Part shown: piece by piece, positions 1 through 10,091 of the stretch
How positions within the stretch are numbered: position 1 is the stretch's first letter
Layout of the letters: each line of letters opens with the position of its first letter
From: Linderina pennispora
Lineage: Eukaryota; Kickxellomycota; Kickxellomycetes; Kickxellales; Kickxellaceae
Assembly (NCBI RefSeq): GCF_002104995.1
Contig: NW_024468251.1
Span: 1,364,001-1,428,000, forward strand
Direction: 5' to 3'
DNA length: 64,000 nt
Notes under the pieces: generated by a model
Database searches by the model: none
Seen by the model: only the letters and a program-made list of their open reading frames with translations
Told to the model about the DNA's origin: nothing
Made by a program: the position numbers and the translations under genes

Positions 1-1
1 T

Positions 2-967
2 GGCAAGTGCTTCAACTCGCTTTGCTATTCGGCCGACGGCACCGCGGTTCTGGGCGGTGGCAACAGCAAGTTTGTGTGTCTGTATGACCGGCGGTCCAAG
101 ATCCTGCTGCGCAAGTTCCAGGTGTCCAAGAACCTGTCTCTGGACGGTGTGCAGGAGAAGCTGAACTCCAAAAACATGACTGAGGCTGGCCCTGCCGACC
201 TCATCGACTCGGACGGCATCGACAGCGACACGGAGAAGGCTGCGGACAACAGCCTGCCGGGTGTGCGCTCGGGCGACAAGTCCAACCGCGTGCTGCGACC
301 TGAGGTGCGTACCCGTGACGTGCGCTTCTCGCCTACCGGCCGGCAGTGGGCAGCGGCGTCGACCGAGGGACTGATGATCTACTCGCTCGACGAGACGCTG
401 GTGTTTGATCCCTATGAGCTTGACGAGGACGTGACGCCCGAGACCATCCGTGAGCTGTCGCGCAAGGGCGAGTACCTGCGCGCTCTGGTCAACGCGTTCC
501 GGCTCAACGAGCAGTATCTGATTCGCGAGACCTACGAGCGCATTCCGCCTACCGACGTCATGCTGCTGACCAAGGACTTCCCCGAGGCGTATCTGGAGCG
601 CCTGCTCAAGTTCATTGCCAGCATCCTGGAGAGCAGCCAGCTGCTGGAGTACCACCTGCGCTGGATCACTGGATTGCTTTCGAACCACGGTCCGTTTGTC
701 AAGACCCGCTCGGTGCGCCTGCAGCCTGTGCTGCGGACGCTGCAGCGCGGTATTGTCAGGATGCGCCAGGACATCGGCAGCGTGTGCGACAAGAACTACT
801 ACTCGCTTGGATACTTGATTACCCAGGGCCAGCGCCAGGCCGAGGCTGACAAGGAGGCCAGCGAGGATGCTGCAGGCAACATCACCATGCAGGACGTCTT
901 GGCCAGCTTCAACGACGATATCGAGGAGGTTGATGCCGATGCTGAGGACGAGGAAATGGAGGAGTAG
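2..967 (+). CDS. PWP2: PWP2/UTP1-like U3 snoRNP WD40 protein, 3' part
   Basis: The frame is open from the window edge to a TAG at 965-967, so only the C-terminal part (about 320 residues) is present. It starts inside the last WD40 blades (GGGNSKFVCLYDRRSK, then a blade near VRFSPTGRQWAAASTEG). It continues into the helical Utp12 domain (FDPYELDEDVTPETIRE, LLKFIASILESSQLLEYHLRW). The tail is acidic, ending DAEDEEMEE. In the known family PWP2 is a UTP-B component of the nucleolar small-subunit processome needed for 18S pre-rRNA processing. The order WD40, Utp12, acidic tail and the conserved helices make PWP2 clearly more likely than the paralogues UTP12, UTP13 or UTP21. No frameshift is visible. 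The true start lies outside the window. Confidence 0.88.
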   Translation, partial: GKCFNSLCYSADGTAVLGGGNSKFVCLYDRRSKILLRKFQVSKNLSLDGVQEKLNSKNMTEAGPADLIDSDGIDSDTEKAADNSLPGVRSGDKSNRVLRPEVRTRDVRFSPTGRQWAAASTEGLMIYSLDETLVFDPYELDEDVTPETIRELSRKGEYLRALVNAFRLNEQYLIRETYERIPPTDVMLLTKDFPEAYLERLLKFIASILESSQLLEYHLRWITGLLSNHGPFVKTRSVRLQPVLRTLQRGIVRMRQDIGSVCDKNYYSLGYLITQGQRQAEADKEASEDAAGNITMQDVLASFNDDIEEVDADAEDEEMEE

Positions 968-1650
968 CTGGTGAGATTTAGTATTTTCCGTGCATTGATT
1001 TCCAATGCAATCGATGCCAGCTGCTGTGCGCTGTTCCTGGTTGCCTTTTGGTGTCAAAGAAATCGGTCTAAAAATGGACATGCACGATAAATGAAGTGAA
1101 CCATGCCCCTGCCCTTTCCCAGAAGCGGCTAGCATCTGGGGGTCTGCCCCGGACATCAGCGGGCTGAAAACCACAAAGCACCCTGATTTTTCAGGTCAAT
1201 GGGCTGAGTTTGGGCTGCACGGATTAGCGTATCCAACAGACCTAGCCCATGATGCGACTTTGCATTGCAGGCGTTTCTTTGGCCGATCACTTGCTGCTAA
1301 GCACAGAAAGGCAGCAGCCAGCAAGCATGTCTCATCTCGTCACTTGAAGCAGTGCGCCTTTGCAGCTCTTTAGGGAGTCGCTAGGCAGAGAGCAGGATTA
1401 GAAGGGAGGCAGGATCGTCAGGTATGTCTTGAAGCGAGCCTGGCAGACCTGATTTCGATTGGATTCACCTGCGCAGGGCGATTTGCAGTGGGTGTGGGGG
1501 GTGCAGGCAAATACCAAAGGAGAGTGAGGGAGAAAGGATTTAAGCGTAGGCGCTTTCATGTGGCCTCTCTCTCTTCTGCCAGGCTTGCTTTTTCTCTTTT
1601 CTCTCTTTACGACTAGCACACACTCTGTACAAACACCACCCTAACCTATC
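968..1650. other. Intergenic, 683 bp
   Basis: No convincing gene. The last ~100 bp before 1651 are CT-rich (runs of tctctc), as expected for a 5' leader of the downstream gene. No TATA element stands out. The 3' region of PWP2 contains AT-rich candidate poly(A) sequence around 1060-1090. Confidence 0.5.
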
Positions 1651-3381
1651 ATGTATCCAAAAGCACATCGCATCCACAAAGAGCACTGGTTTATCGAGCG
1701 CATCATCAACGAGTCGCACAGGCACTACTACGACGCACGCGAGCATAACGACAACTGGCGGTACCTGCGCCAAGTCCAGCCGCTGGGCGCCGTGTGTAGC
1801 GCCTGGCGGCCTGCGGTTCTCAAATATCTGCGAGCCAAACTGATCGTGCAGATCCAAGACCAGCCGTTCCGGAAGGCCGCGCGCACCCACAGCTTCATGC
1901 GCAAACTCCGAGCCTCGAAGGTGCAGCAAAGCTCGTTTGGTAGCGTGCCATTTGGCAGCACCAGCTTCCACTACCACACCAACATTCACATCCTGCCGGA
2001 CTCGATGCAGACAGTCAATGAGATTGTCTTGCATGTGGACGATAAGACCACGGATAAGCATGTCATTGGGTGTCTGCAGGCGCTGGCCTTCAGTATGCAC
2101 AGCTGGATAACTGTCAAAGCGCTGACAATCTCGGTGGTGCAGTTTCCGCGGTCGAATTTCTACGAAGAGTTCAATTTGAAGCCCATGGAGGGCGTGATGG
2201 CATATGTGATGCGGCATGCGCCAAACATCGAGGCGGTTGCGCTGGCGCCGACGGCTGCTGAACGACGACGATTTCTCGCTGTTGAATGCCGTCGATGACA
2301 GGATCGGGAAGGTGCGGCAGATTGACTTTAACTCGCAGGTAAGGTGCGATTTCCCGGCACTGATATTCCCCGAGCTCACAGTGCTGTGTCTGCGCGAAGT
2401 TGTACCGCCGGCCAGCGGCCGGTCGCTGCCAGTCATCTACGCAAACTCGTTGCGGAAGCTGACGCTGTACCATATCCAGCCAGAGCTCCTGTACGATCTA
2501 TTCCACGACATCTCCAGCGAGGACTACACAGAGTTCACGTACCTGGAGTCGCTGACGCTCGACCTGCATTCGGCAAGCCCCGAAGGACGACAACGAGGCA
2601 GAGGAGCTTGCTGTGTCGCACCGCAATGTGCAGCTGTTCTTCCCGCAACTGAGGACCCTGAACTTGGCAAACTACGGGCACGATATTCGGAGGCTGCTGA
2701 AATCATTCTATGCAGGCTCCAATTACACAGATCACTTTCTCTGGAAACACCAGCGTGTTTGCCCAGATCGACTTTGCCAGCTTCACGCAGCTGGCCCACC
2801 TGAACGTCAGCCTGGGGCTGCGCGATGACAGAAGCACGCTGAGCACTAGTCCTCGGCAGCATGATTGGACCATTCACTGTGATCCGGTCCATCAATCTCA
2901 CTGGTGGACTGTTTGGCAGCGTCACTCTGCCTGAGCTGCTTGGCTGCACGTGGCTGCAGAAGCTCGACATTGACGTACAGCTGACGTTTTCGCAGCTGTG
3001 CTTTATGCTGCAGCGCCTGCCAACAATCATCTGGCTTGTCGTGCTATTTTCCGCAGGACTCCGAGGTACGTTTCATTGCGTTCCACGAGGTGCAAGAGCG
3101 CATTCTGGAAATCAACGATCCGTTCAGCCGTACCCTGCAGTCGCTGGAGCTTTACTCGTATGTCCAGCAGATTAGCGGCGACTACTGCAACTGGAACACT
3201 GCCAAGTTCATCCTGCTTGCTGCATGTATCCCGTCGCTGCTAGAGATCAGGGCCTGGATATGACGCTGAGGCACTAAAGACGCTTGTTGGGCGAATTATG
3301 ATCTCTGAGCGGATGCAGGTCAAGTCCCCACACATGAACAAACTGAGGTTGATGAACGAGCAGACCACAACCAGAAAATAG
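1651..3381 (+). pseudogene. F-box-like/LRR family protein, frame broken repeatedly
   Basis: An ATG at 1651 opens a protein with an F-box-like start (LGAVCSAWRPAVLKYLRAKL). Leucine-rich segments follow (FPELTVLCLREV, FPQLRTLNLANYGHDIRRLL, FTQLAHLNVSLGL). The reading moves through frames at about 2262, 2580, 2715, 2850, 3050 and 3255, and could end at the TAG at 3379-3381. Each segment keeps plausible coding character, so this is one gene with about six small indels. Proteins of this type form large families in Kickxellomycotina, usually taken as SCF-type substrate adaptors or orphans; that role is inferred. It may be a decayed family member, or an intact gene hit by the assembly errors seen in its neighbours. 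Confidence 0.5.
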
Positions 3382-3564
3382 ACATGTTGCCAATTGATCA
3401 TCGCCACGCAATAAACACGCTGAAACTGAGAAGCCGATGACAGTGCTGCTTGTTGCTTTGCCCATACCTGGTGCTTCGCTGCTATACTGATAGTCGTATG
3501 GTTCTCTCTTTCTCTGTGCAGCAAGCAACGACGGGTATGTCTCTGCCAGCTTCTGTATTTACTC

Positions 3565-5021
3565 ATGATGCTACCTGATCTTGCTTCGTTTTTGCGCACT
3601 GAATTGGAGCTACACTCGGAACAACTAGGCGGTAGTCCCATTGTCAGTCAACTAGCGCGAGTGCTGGATGAAGTTGGAGCTGGAATTGCAAAGCTCTGCG
3701 CGCCAGTCTCGACAGCGCCTTGTACTACCACCACCGCAGCACAATGCATCGCCTGGTATCCGACCAGAGGTTGGCACAGTGCCGCAGCAGAAGCAGCACA
3801 TGTCGATTGACTTTGCGCTGACCAAGTCAGTTCAGCAGACGATTCAGCAGTTAGCCTAACAGCCATGATCGCACGCATGTATACTGGCTGGCGGTATTCA
3901 TTGACGCTGCACTACTTCATGGGCTGGACCTACTTGCCAACAGCAGAAAGTACACGCTACCAGATACACCACTCAAGGTCCTCAATGATCTCGACCGAGC
4001 CATCGTAGTAGCAGGCGCATCAGGACAGCGGCTCGAGTGGATCTACAAGGTTAGAGACAAGATTGAGTCGTCATTCAGCCTGCTCCTCCCCAGCCCTAAA
4101 CCACCAGACACTGCATCGATCTCGGCAGCACCAGACCTTCCCCAGCTGGCATTTCCGGTGCAGTCTTACAAGGCTGGACGACATGGACTTGGGAAGATTC
4201 CACTCGATGATTCGGGACTCCAGCTGCAGTGTACCGTTTGTCATTAAGGGTGCAATATCGTTCTGGCCAGCGCTCACTACGCGCAAGTGGGCAGACCTCG
4301 AGTACTTGCGGTCGGCAGTTGGCCACCACCGTCTCGTTCCTGTAGAGCTAGGCGCAAAATACACCGACCGCAACTGGTCGCAGCAGCTGATGCCATTTGG
4401 CGAATACCTGGACCAAGCCATCTACCCGCTGCAAAACAGCAGAGCTGGTGGCACAGGGTACCTGGCCCAGCACAACCTGTTTGCCCAGGCGCCTCGGCTC
4501 AAGCGCGACTTTTGGCTGCCTGATTACACCCAGGTCGAGACCGGTCGACGAGCTGTGCCTGAAGATTCGGCAACAGCAAATGGCGGCGTGCTGGTCAATG
4601 CCTGGCTGGGGCCCAAGGGCACAGTGTCTCCGCTGCATTTTGACAAATACGATAACCTATTTGCGCAGGTCGTCGGATACAAGCACATGCGGTTCTACGC
4701 GCCGAGCGAGTCAAGAAATGTGTATCCGTTCCCGCCCGGATCGTCGCTGTGCAACACGAGCCAGGTCGACGTTAATGAGCCGGATCTGCAAAGGTTTGCT
4801 CGATTTTCCCAGGCTCGTTATCTCGAGGTGTGCATGGGGCCCGGAGACCTGCTGTATATGCCGGTAAGTGGCTGCGAGCGGCGTGCGCTTTGGGCAGTCA
4901 TGCCAACACATGCCATTGCTATCTGCAGATGACTAATATTGTGCTTTTTCGGCTGTAGCCCCGCTGGTGGCATTACGTGCGGTCGCTGAGCACAAGCGTC
5001 AGCATCAGCATGTGGTTCTGA
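3565..5021 (+). CDS. JmjC-domain protein, JMJD5/KDM8-like (frame broken in N-terminal half)
   Basis: The JmjC half is clear from about 4170. Matches to JMJD5 include PVELGAKYTDRNWSQQLM, GYLAQHNLF, NAWLGPKGTVSPLHFDKYDN, NTSQVDVNEPDLQRF and GPGDLLYMP. The iron ligands are the H and D of LHFD and the distal H of PRWWHYVRSL. A 95-nt intron (4864-4958, GTAAGT...TGTAG) joins LLYMP to PRWWHYVRSLS and gives the stop at 5019-5021. The N-terminal helical region starts MMLPDLASFLRTEL at 3565 and continues in shifted frames (LYYHHRSTMHRLV; LEWIYKVRDKIESS at ~4035), with at least three indels between 3670 and 4170. The family comprises 2-oxoglutarate/Fe(II) oxygenases (arginyl hydroxylase or protease activities reported in animals). 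The substrate here is unknown. Confidence 0.75.
4864..4958 (+). other. Intron of the JMJD5-like gene
   Basis: GTAAGT donor, a gactaat branch-like sequence at 4931, a pyrimidine stretch and a TAG acceptor. Splicing restores the highly conserved JmjC C-terminus with its distal histidine, which strongly supports it. Confidence 0.85.
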
Positions 5022-5232
5022 GCTGCATGCCAGGCAGGAGGGGGCGAGACAAACTTGTTTGCTCCGGAGGCGCCGGAGCCAATAGATTAGCTTGCATACG
5101 GCCTGGTTTGCAGAACATCCCGGGGCATGTGCCATCGTGAGAAAAAAGCAGCTGCCTTCTGCGCAAGGAAAACCGCTTTCGAACCGGCATTTGAATGCCC
5201 AGCGGCGCACGATATGCACGAGCAGCATCCGC

Positions 5233-5240
5233 TCTTATAA
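5233..5240 (+). promoter_or_regulatory. TATA-like box of SCOT copy 1
   Basis: The sequence cttataag lies about 120 bp upstream of the ATG at 5356, followed by a long C/T-rich leader (5255-5345). No other gene start is near, so it most likely serves SCOT copy 1. Confidence 0.45.
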
Positions 5241-5355
5241 GCCGCCCAGCACCCCTGCCCTTGACCAGTGCTTCACTCAATCCTCATCTCCCGCACCTGT
5301 TCCCCTCTTTTGCCGTCTCTACTGCACTTTTTTTTCAAACACACTACTTTCCGCA

Positions 5356-7026
5356 ATGGTTATGCTCAGCACAGCAGCAACATCGGTACAGCGCCGCTTT
5401 GCGCGCAAGGCTATGACGCAGCAGAGCATCAGTCTTTTGCGCAGACACTTCAGCAAACTCTATCCGTCGGCAGCCAAGGCCATCGAGGACATTCCGTCGG
5501 GCAGCACAGTGCTGTTTGGCGGATTCGGCCTGTGCGGCGATCCCTGAGCGGCTCATCGAGGCGGTGCGCGACAACTCGAACATCAAGGATCTGACTGCTG
5601 TGTCCAACAATGCCGGGTAAGTGTGTCCGTCCGACAACGCGGCAAATATTTGAACCGTGCGTGGATCTGTGCCCACCAGAGCCGGAAAAATATACGGCCG
5701 ATCCAGTCGCTCTCTTTCCTTTTTCTGATTCCTGCTTCCTCCACCTCAATGTAGAGTCGATGGTGTTGGTCTGGGCCAGCTGCTAAAGACACGCCAGGTC
5801 AAGCGCATGGTGTCGAGCTATGTTGGCGAGAACAAGGAGTTTGCGCGCCAGTACCTCAGCGGTGAGCTGGAGCTGGAGCTTGTTCCCCAGGGAACTCTGG
5901 CCGAGAAGCTGCAGGCAGGCGGCGCTGGCGTACCCGCGTTCTACACAGCAACCGGGTTTGGCACAGCGGTTCAGCTCGGCGGCACGCCGATCAAGTATGG
6001 CAAGGACGGCTCGGTCGAGATCGCTGCGCCTGCACGTGAGGTGCGCGAAGTTCGATGGTCGCAATTACCTGCTGGAGGAGAGCATCCGCGGCGATTTTGC
6101 GCTGGTCAAGGCGTGGAAGGCTGACGAGATGGGCAACCTGGTGTTCCGCGAGTCAGCCAACAACTTCAACGCGCCGATGGCCACTGCCGGCAAGATTACG
6201 ATCGCTGAGGTCGAGGAGATTGTGCCGACTGGCGCGCTTGATCCCAACCAGATCCACGTTCCGGGTATCCATGTGCACCGCATCATCAAGGCCGGCGACT
6301 ACGAGAAGAAGGTCGAGAAAATGACTGTGCGCAAGGAGAACGAGACCGAGGACGATCTGCCGGATGCCATGAAGCGCCGCATTCGCATCATTAAGCGGGC
6401 TGCCAAGGAGTTCAAGGACGGCATGTACGCCAACCTCGGTATTGGCATGCCTATGCTGGCTAGCAACTACATCGAGCCCGGAATCGAGGTGCATCTGCAG
6501 AGCGAGAACGGAATCCTTGGCCTGGGCCCGTTCCCGACCCAGGACAAGGTTGACCCGGATCTTATTAACGCGGGCAAAGAGACTGTGACGATTCTGCCTG
6601 GCGGGTCGTTCTTCTCGAGCGCAACCTCGTTCGGCATGGTCCGCAACTCGCGGCTCGACCTTCACGATTCTTGGCGGCATGGAGGTGTCGAGCTCGGGCG
6701 ATCTGGCAAACTGGATCATCCCTGGCAAAATGGTCAAGGGCATGGGCGGCGCCATGGATCTCGTCTCGGCTGCCGACACCAAGGTTGTAGTCACAATGGA
6801 CCACTGTGCCAAGGACGGCACGCCCAAGATTCTGGACCAGTGCACGCTGCCACTGACTGGCGTTGCGTGCGTGAGCCGCATCATCACTGATAAGTGTGTG
6901 TTTGACGTTGTCAAGGGTAAGGGTCTTGTTCTGCGCGAGCTCGCGTTTGGTGTCACCGTCGACGATGTGCGGAGTGCCACTGGCTGCTCCTTTGAGGTTG
7001 CCGCCGATATCGCCGAGACCTACTGA
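5356..7026 (+). CDS. OXCT1-like: Succinyl-CoA:3-ketoacid CoA transferase, copy 1 (mitochondrial; three apparent indels)
   Basis: It transfers CoA between succinyl-CoA and acetoacetate (ketone-body use; known for the family). The N-terminus [18 protein letters not shown] is Arg/Ser-rich with no acids, a mitochondrial presequence. The alpha part has GGFGLCG and the beta part [17 protein letters not shown]. The active-site glutamate motif is [12 protein letters not shown]. One intron, 5617-5754 (GTAAGT...GTAG), restores [13 protein letters not shown]. Three single-base disruptions separate the frames: an extra base near 5537 (GLCGDP then stop), one near 6046, and one near 6662 just before TILGGMEV. 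Alignment to the downstream copy shows each is a +1 insertion. The stop is TGA at 7024-7026. It lies head-to-tail with copy 2. Confidence 0.88.
5617..5754 (+). other. Intron in SCOT copy 1
   Basis: A 138-nt GTAAGT...ATGTAG intron. Splicing gives [18 protein letters not shown], in register with [18 protein letters not shown] of copy 2, which lacks an intron at this point. Confidence 0.85.
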
Positions 7027-7596
7027 TAAGTGACTGCTTTCTGCTTCGTGTTTCCAGCTCCAAATATATCGCAATTTCCACTCCAGCAGTTCTCTTGCTC
7101 GGCCCGGATACCTATTTGGGCCAAGCGCAGGGCATGCGTGTCCTGCTCCGGTACCTAGATTTCCATGTCTGCACAGGGAATTCCGCAAGAACTGCCCAAC
7201 ATGGAAAATGGGGAGCTGTAGAGCGCGCCTGCTGTTCCGTGTAAACTAAACACAGCGGGGTTCAATGTGCAACTTGAGCTCAGGGAAATAGCTGTGCTGC
7301 CTATGGCTTGTGCGTTCGAGGGGCCATTTTCCGTTCCATACCATGCCATGGCCCGCCCGCATGGCTGCTGCGTGGAGTACAGGAGCGAATAGGCGCCTGA
7401 TCAAGTCTGTGCCCCCTGCTCATTGGAACCCGAAGGATATATGCGATCGTCCGATGTTTCGAGTACCAGTGGGCCAGCGGAGGAAACAATCATCAATGGT
7501 CCCGTCCTCCCGCACCAAGCCTTTCTCCGTAGCTTATCAGCCAGTGCGTAATCCGATAGCCACTGTGCAAGGTGGTTATTCTCTGCTGATAGCCCA

Positions 7597-7644
7597 GTCC
7601 CGCCTGCCCTCCTCCTAACCTCGGACACATAGGAGGGGCGGGAC
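7597..7644. promoter_or_regulatory. GC-rich inverted repeat upstream of SCOT copy 2
   Basis: The left arm gtcccgcctgccctcc pairs with ggaggggcgggac across a ~19-bp spacer, 41 bp upstream of the TATA box. This could bind a dimeric zinc-cluster type regulator or be a C2H2 GC-box pair. No factor can be named. Confidence 0.35.
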
Positions 7645-7684
7645 CAGCACACATGTCGGGGGCACTGTCGTGCAGGCCGGTGAA

Positions 7685-7691
7685 TATAAAA
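7685..7691 (+). promoter_or_regulatory. TATA box of SCOT copy 2
   Basis: tataaaa in a GC-rich context, 242 bp upstream of the ATG at 7933, suggesting a long 5' leader (or an unseen leader intron). Confidence 0.6.
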
Positions 7692-7932
7692 GCGCCGCAC
7701 CATGGTGGATTGGGAGCTGTTCACAAAACCTCCACATTGCTCACACACACGTTTTCCTCATCCATTTCTCTTTTGAATTCCTGTTTTAACTCCGCTTAAA
7801 CTACCACTACACGCTACCTGTCAGCAGCAAAAAAAGACTGCTGCTTTCTGCTTGATCCGCCCAACCAGGCATCCGTTCCATCTAATCTTTTTTCTGCCAT
7901 ATCCTTTCTCTCCATTGCACATCCAAGCAGAC

Positions 7933-9468
7933 ATGCTTTCGATCAAGAGACAGGCTATTCTGGGCGCCGCCCGCATGATCCGCCCGCACCTGCTCGCCGG
8001 CCTCGCCAGCGCCTCGGTTCGCCACGCGCACAACAAGATCTACCCGTCAGCTGACGCCGCCATCGAGGGGATCAAGTCTGGCGACACATTGCTGATCGGC
8101 GGCTTCGGTCTATGCGGCATCCCCGAGAACCTGCTCAAGGCCCTGGCGCGCCGCAAGGATATCCAGCAGGTCACCGCAGTTTCAAACAACGCCGGCACAT
8201 CAGACTACGGCCTTGGCACACTCCTGCAGAGCCGCCAGATTAAGCGCATGGTGTCGAGTTATGTTGGCGAGAACAAGGAGTTTGCGCGGCAGTATCTGGG
8301 CGGTGAGCTTGAGGTTGAGCTTGTGCCCCAGGGTACACTTGCTGAGAGGATCCGGTCCTGGCGGCGCTGGCGTGCCTGCCTTCTACACACTGACCGGCGT
8401 TGGAACTGGTGTTGAGAAGGGCGGAATCCCGATCAAGTACACCAAGGACGGCAAGGGCGTGCTGATTGAGAGCGAGCCGCGTGAAACCAAGGTCTTTAAC
8501 GGCCGCAAGTACTTGATGGAGGAGGGGATGACCGGCGACTTTGCGCTGATCAAGGCCTGGAAGGCCGACGAGGAAGGCAATCTGGTCTTCAAGTATGCCG
8601 CCAACAACTTTAACGGTCCCATGGCCACCGCCGGCAAGATCACCATTGCCGAGGTCGAGGAGATCGTGCCGACGGGCACCCTGAAGCCCAACGACATCCA
8701 TATCCCTGGAATCCACGTGCATCGGCTGATCAAGGGCGAGACCTATGAACGCCGCATCGAAAAGCTGACTCTGCGCCGGTCTGCGGAGCAGGAGGACGAG
8801 CTGCCCGCGTCGATGAAGCAGCGCATCCACATCATCAAGCGCGCTGCGCGTGAGTTTGAGGACGGCATGTACGTCAACCTCGGTATCGGCATGCCTGTGC
8901 TGGCCAGCAACTACATCCGCCCTGGCATTACTGTGCATCTGCAGAGCGAGAACGGCATTTTGGGCATGGGTCCGTTCCCTACCCCGAGGAGGTCGATGCT
9001 GATCTTGTCAATGCGGGCAAGGAGTCCATCACCGTACTGCCCGGTGGCTCGTGCTTCTCCAGCGATGTGTCCTTTGGCATGATCCGCGGCAACCGTCTGG
9101 CCATGACCATCCTCGGTGGCATGCAGGTGTCGCAGACCGGCGATCTGTCCAACTGGGTCGTTCCCGGAAAGGTCATCAAGGGAATGGGTGGTGCCATGGA
9201 TCTTGTTGCTGCGCCCGAGTCGCGTGTTGTTGTCACCATGACTCACAATGCCAAGGATGGTTCGCCAAAGATCCTAAAGGAGAACACGCTGCCGCTGACC
9301 GGTGTGAACTGCGTCGACCGCATCATCACGGACAAGGCTGTCTTTGATGTGAAGAAGGGACAGGGTCTGGTCCTGCGGGAGCTCTCGTATGGCGTGACTC
9401 TCGATGAGGTCAAGGCCTCCACCGGCTGCGACTTTGAGGTCGCGTCTGATCTGGCGGAGACTTTCTAA
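7933..9468 (+). CDS. OXCT1-like: Succinyl-CoA:3-ketoacid CoA transferase, copy 2 (mitochondrial; two apparent indels)
   Basis: A second SCOT gene in the same direction, 0.9 kb after copy 1 and intronless. The presequence [20 protein letters not shown] is basic and amphipathic, followed by [19 protein letters not shown] where the mature enzyme should start. The alpha domain has [13 protein letters not shown]. The beta domain has [17 protein letters not shown] and the catalytic-Glu motif [14 protein letters not shown]. Two frame breaks are present: one extra base near 8355 (between LAERIR and [10 protein letters not shown]) and one missing base in a C run near 8984 (between FPTP and [12 protein letters not shown]). 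The C-terminus ends [13 protein letters not shown], matching copy 1. Both breaks hit invariant regions, so assembly error is likelier than decay. Same reaction as copy 1; division of labour is unknown. Confidence 0.9.
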
Positions 9469-9810
9469 ATGCGTCAATTATCTAAACACTCTTTGTTCTA
9501 TTATCAATCGTTTCCATTCACACCACGTGGCCAATGTATGTTTCTAAAGCTGAAGCAATCGGTGAGTCTTGAGCAAAATGCTTATAAAGTGCTACATGTC
9601 ACCAGCCTGTTTGCTGCAGGTATTTTTATGGCTGCATGCATTGGCTATTGCATGTTAGATCCGAATCCCAGATCAGATCTATACCGCTTACACACCTCTC
9701 TACCTGTGGCAGTATATGAAGGTAAAAAGGTGTGTCTGCACGGATATGTAGCCCATGAAGTGGCAATGATCAAGATACTATCGGGGAAACTCAGTACCCA
9801 AGATTATTGA
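9469..9810 (+). CDS. Doubtful small ORF, one possible membrane segment
   Basis: An ATG follows directly on the SCOT copy 2 stop. A second ATG at 9538 would give about 90 residues. One hydrophobic stretch is visible (VLHVTSLFAAGIFMAACIGY). No family recognised, no leader, and the region is also the 3' UTR of SCOT copy 2. It may well be chance. Confidence 0.18.
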   Translation: MRQLSKHSLFYYQSFPFTPRGQCMFLKLKQSVSLEQNAYKVLHVTSLFAAGIFMAACIGYCMLDPNPRSDLYRLHTSLPVAVYEGKKVCLHGYVAHEVAMIKILSGKLSTQDY

Positions 9811-10091
9811 GGACGGACCAGACTATCTTTGCACGGAAAGCGTTGACGTGTTTGTACATTGAGTGAAAGAATAAATCTGTGGAAACAATATTATATCTCT
9901 GTCGCATATGGCCTTTTATCTGTGCGTTCTGGGGGTGGGCTTCGTTCCCTCGTGGCTAGTCTCACGTGCTCGTACACTACAACCGAATGCCACGAACGCC
10001 CATAACTAGCCATCTCAACAAAGGGTAATAAATTCAGTTTATTCAATTTTGCCGCAGGGTTATTTTATCACTCTAACAACATTTTCAAGAT

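Larger units (their letters stand above)
7027..7932. other. Intergenic region between the SCOT copies; promoter and leader of copy 2
   Basis: About 900 bp without a credible gene. It holds an imperfect GC-rich inverted repeat (7597-7612 / 7632-7644), a clear TATA box at 7685 and a CT-rich leader up to the ATG at 7933. Confidence 0.5.
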
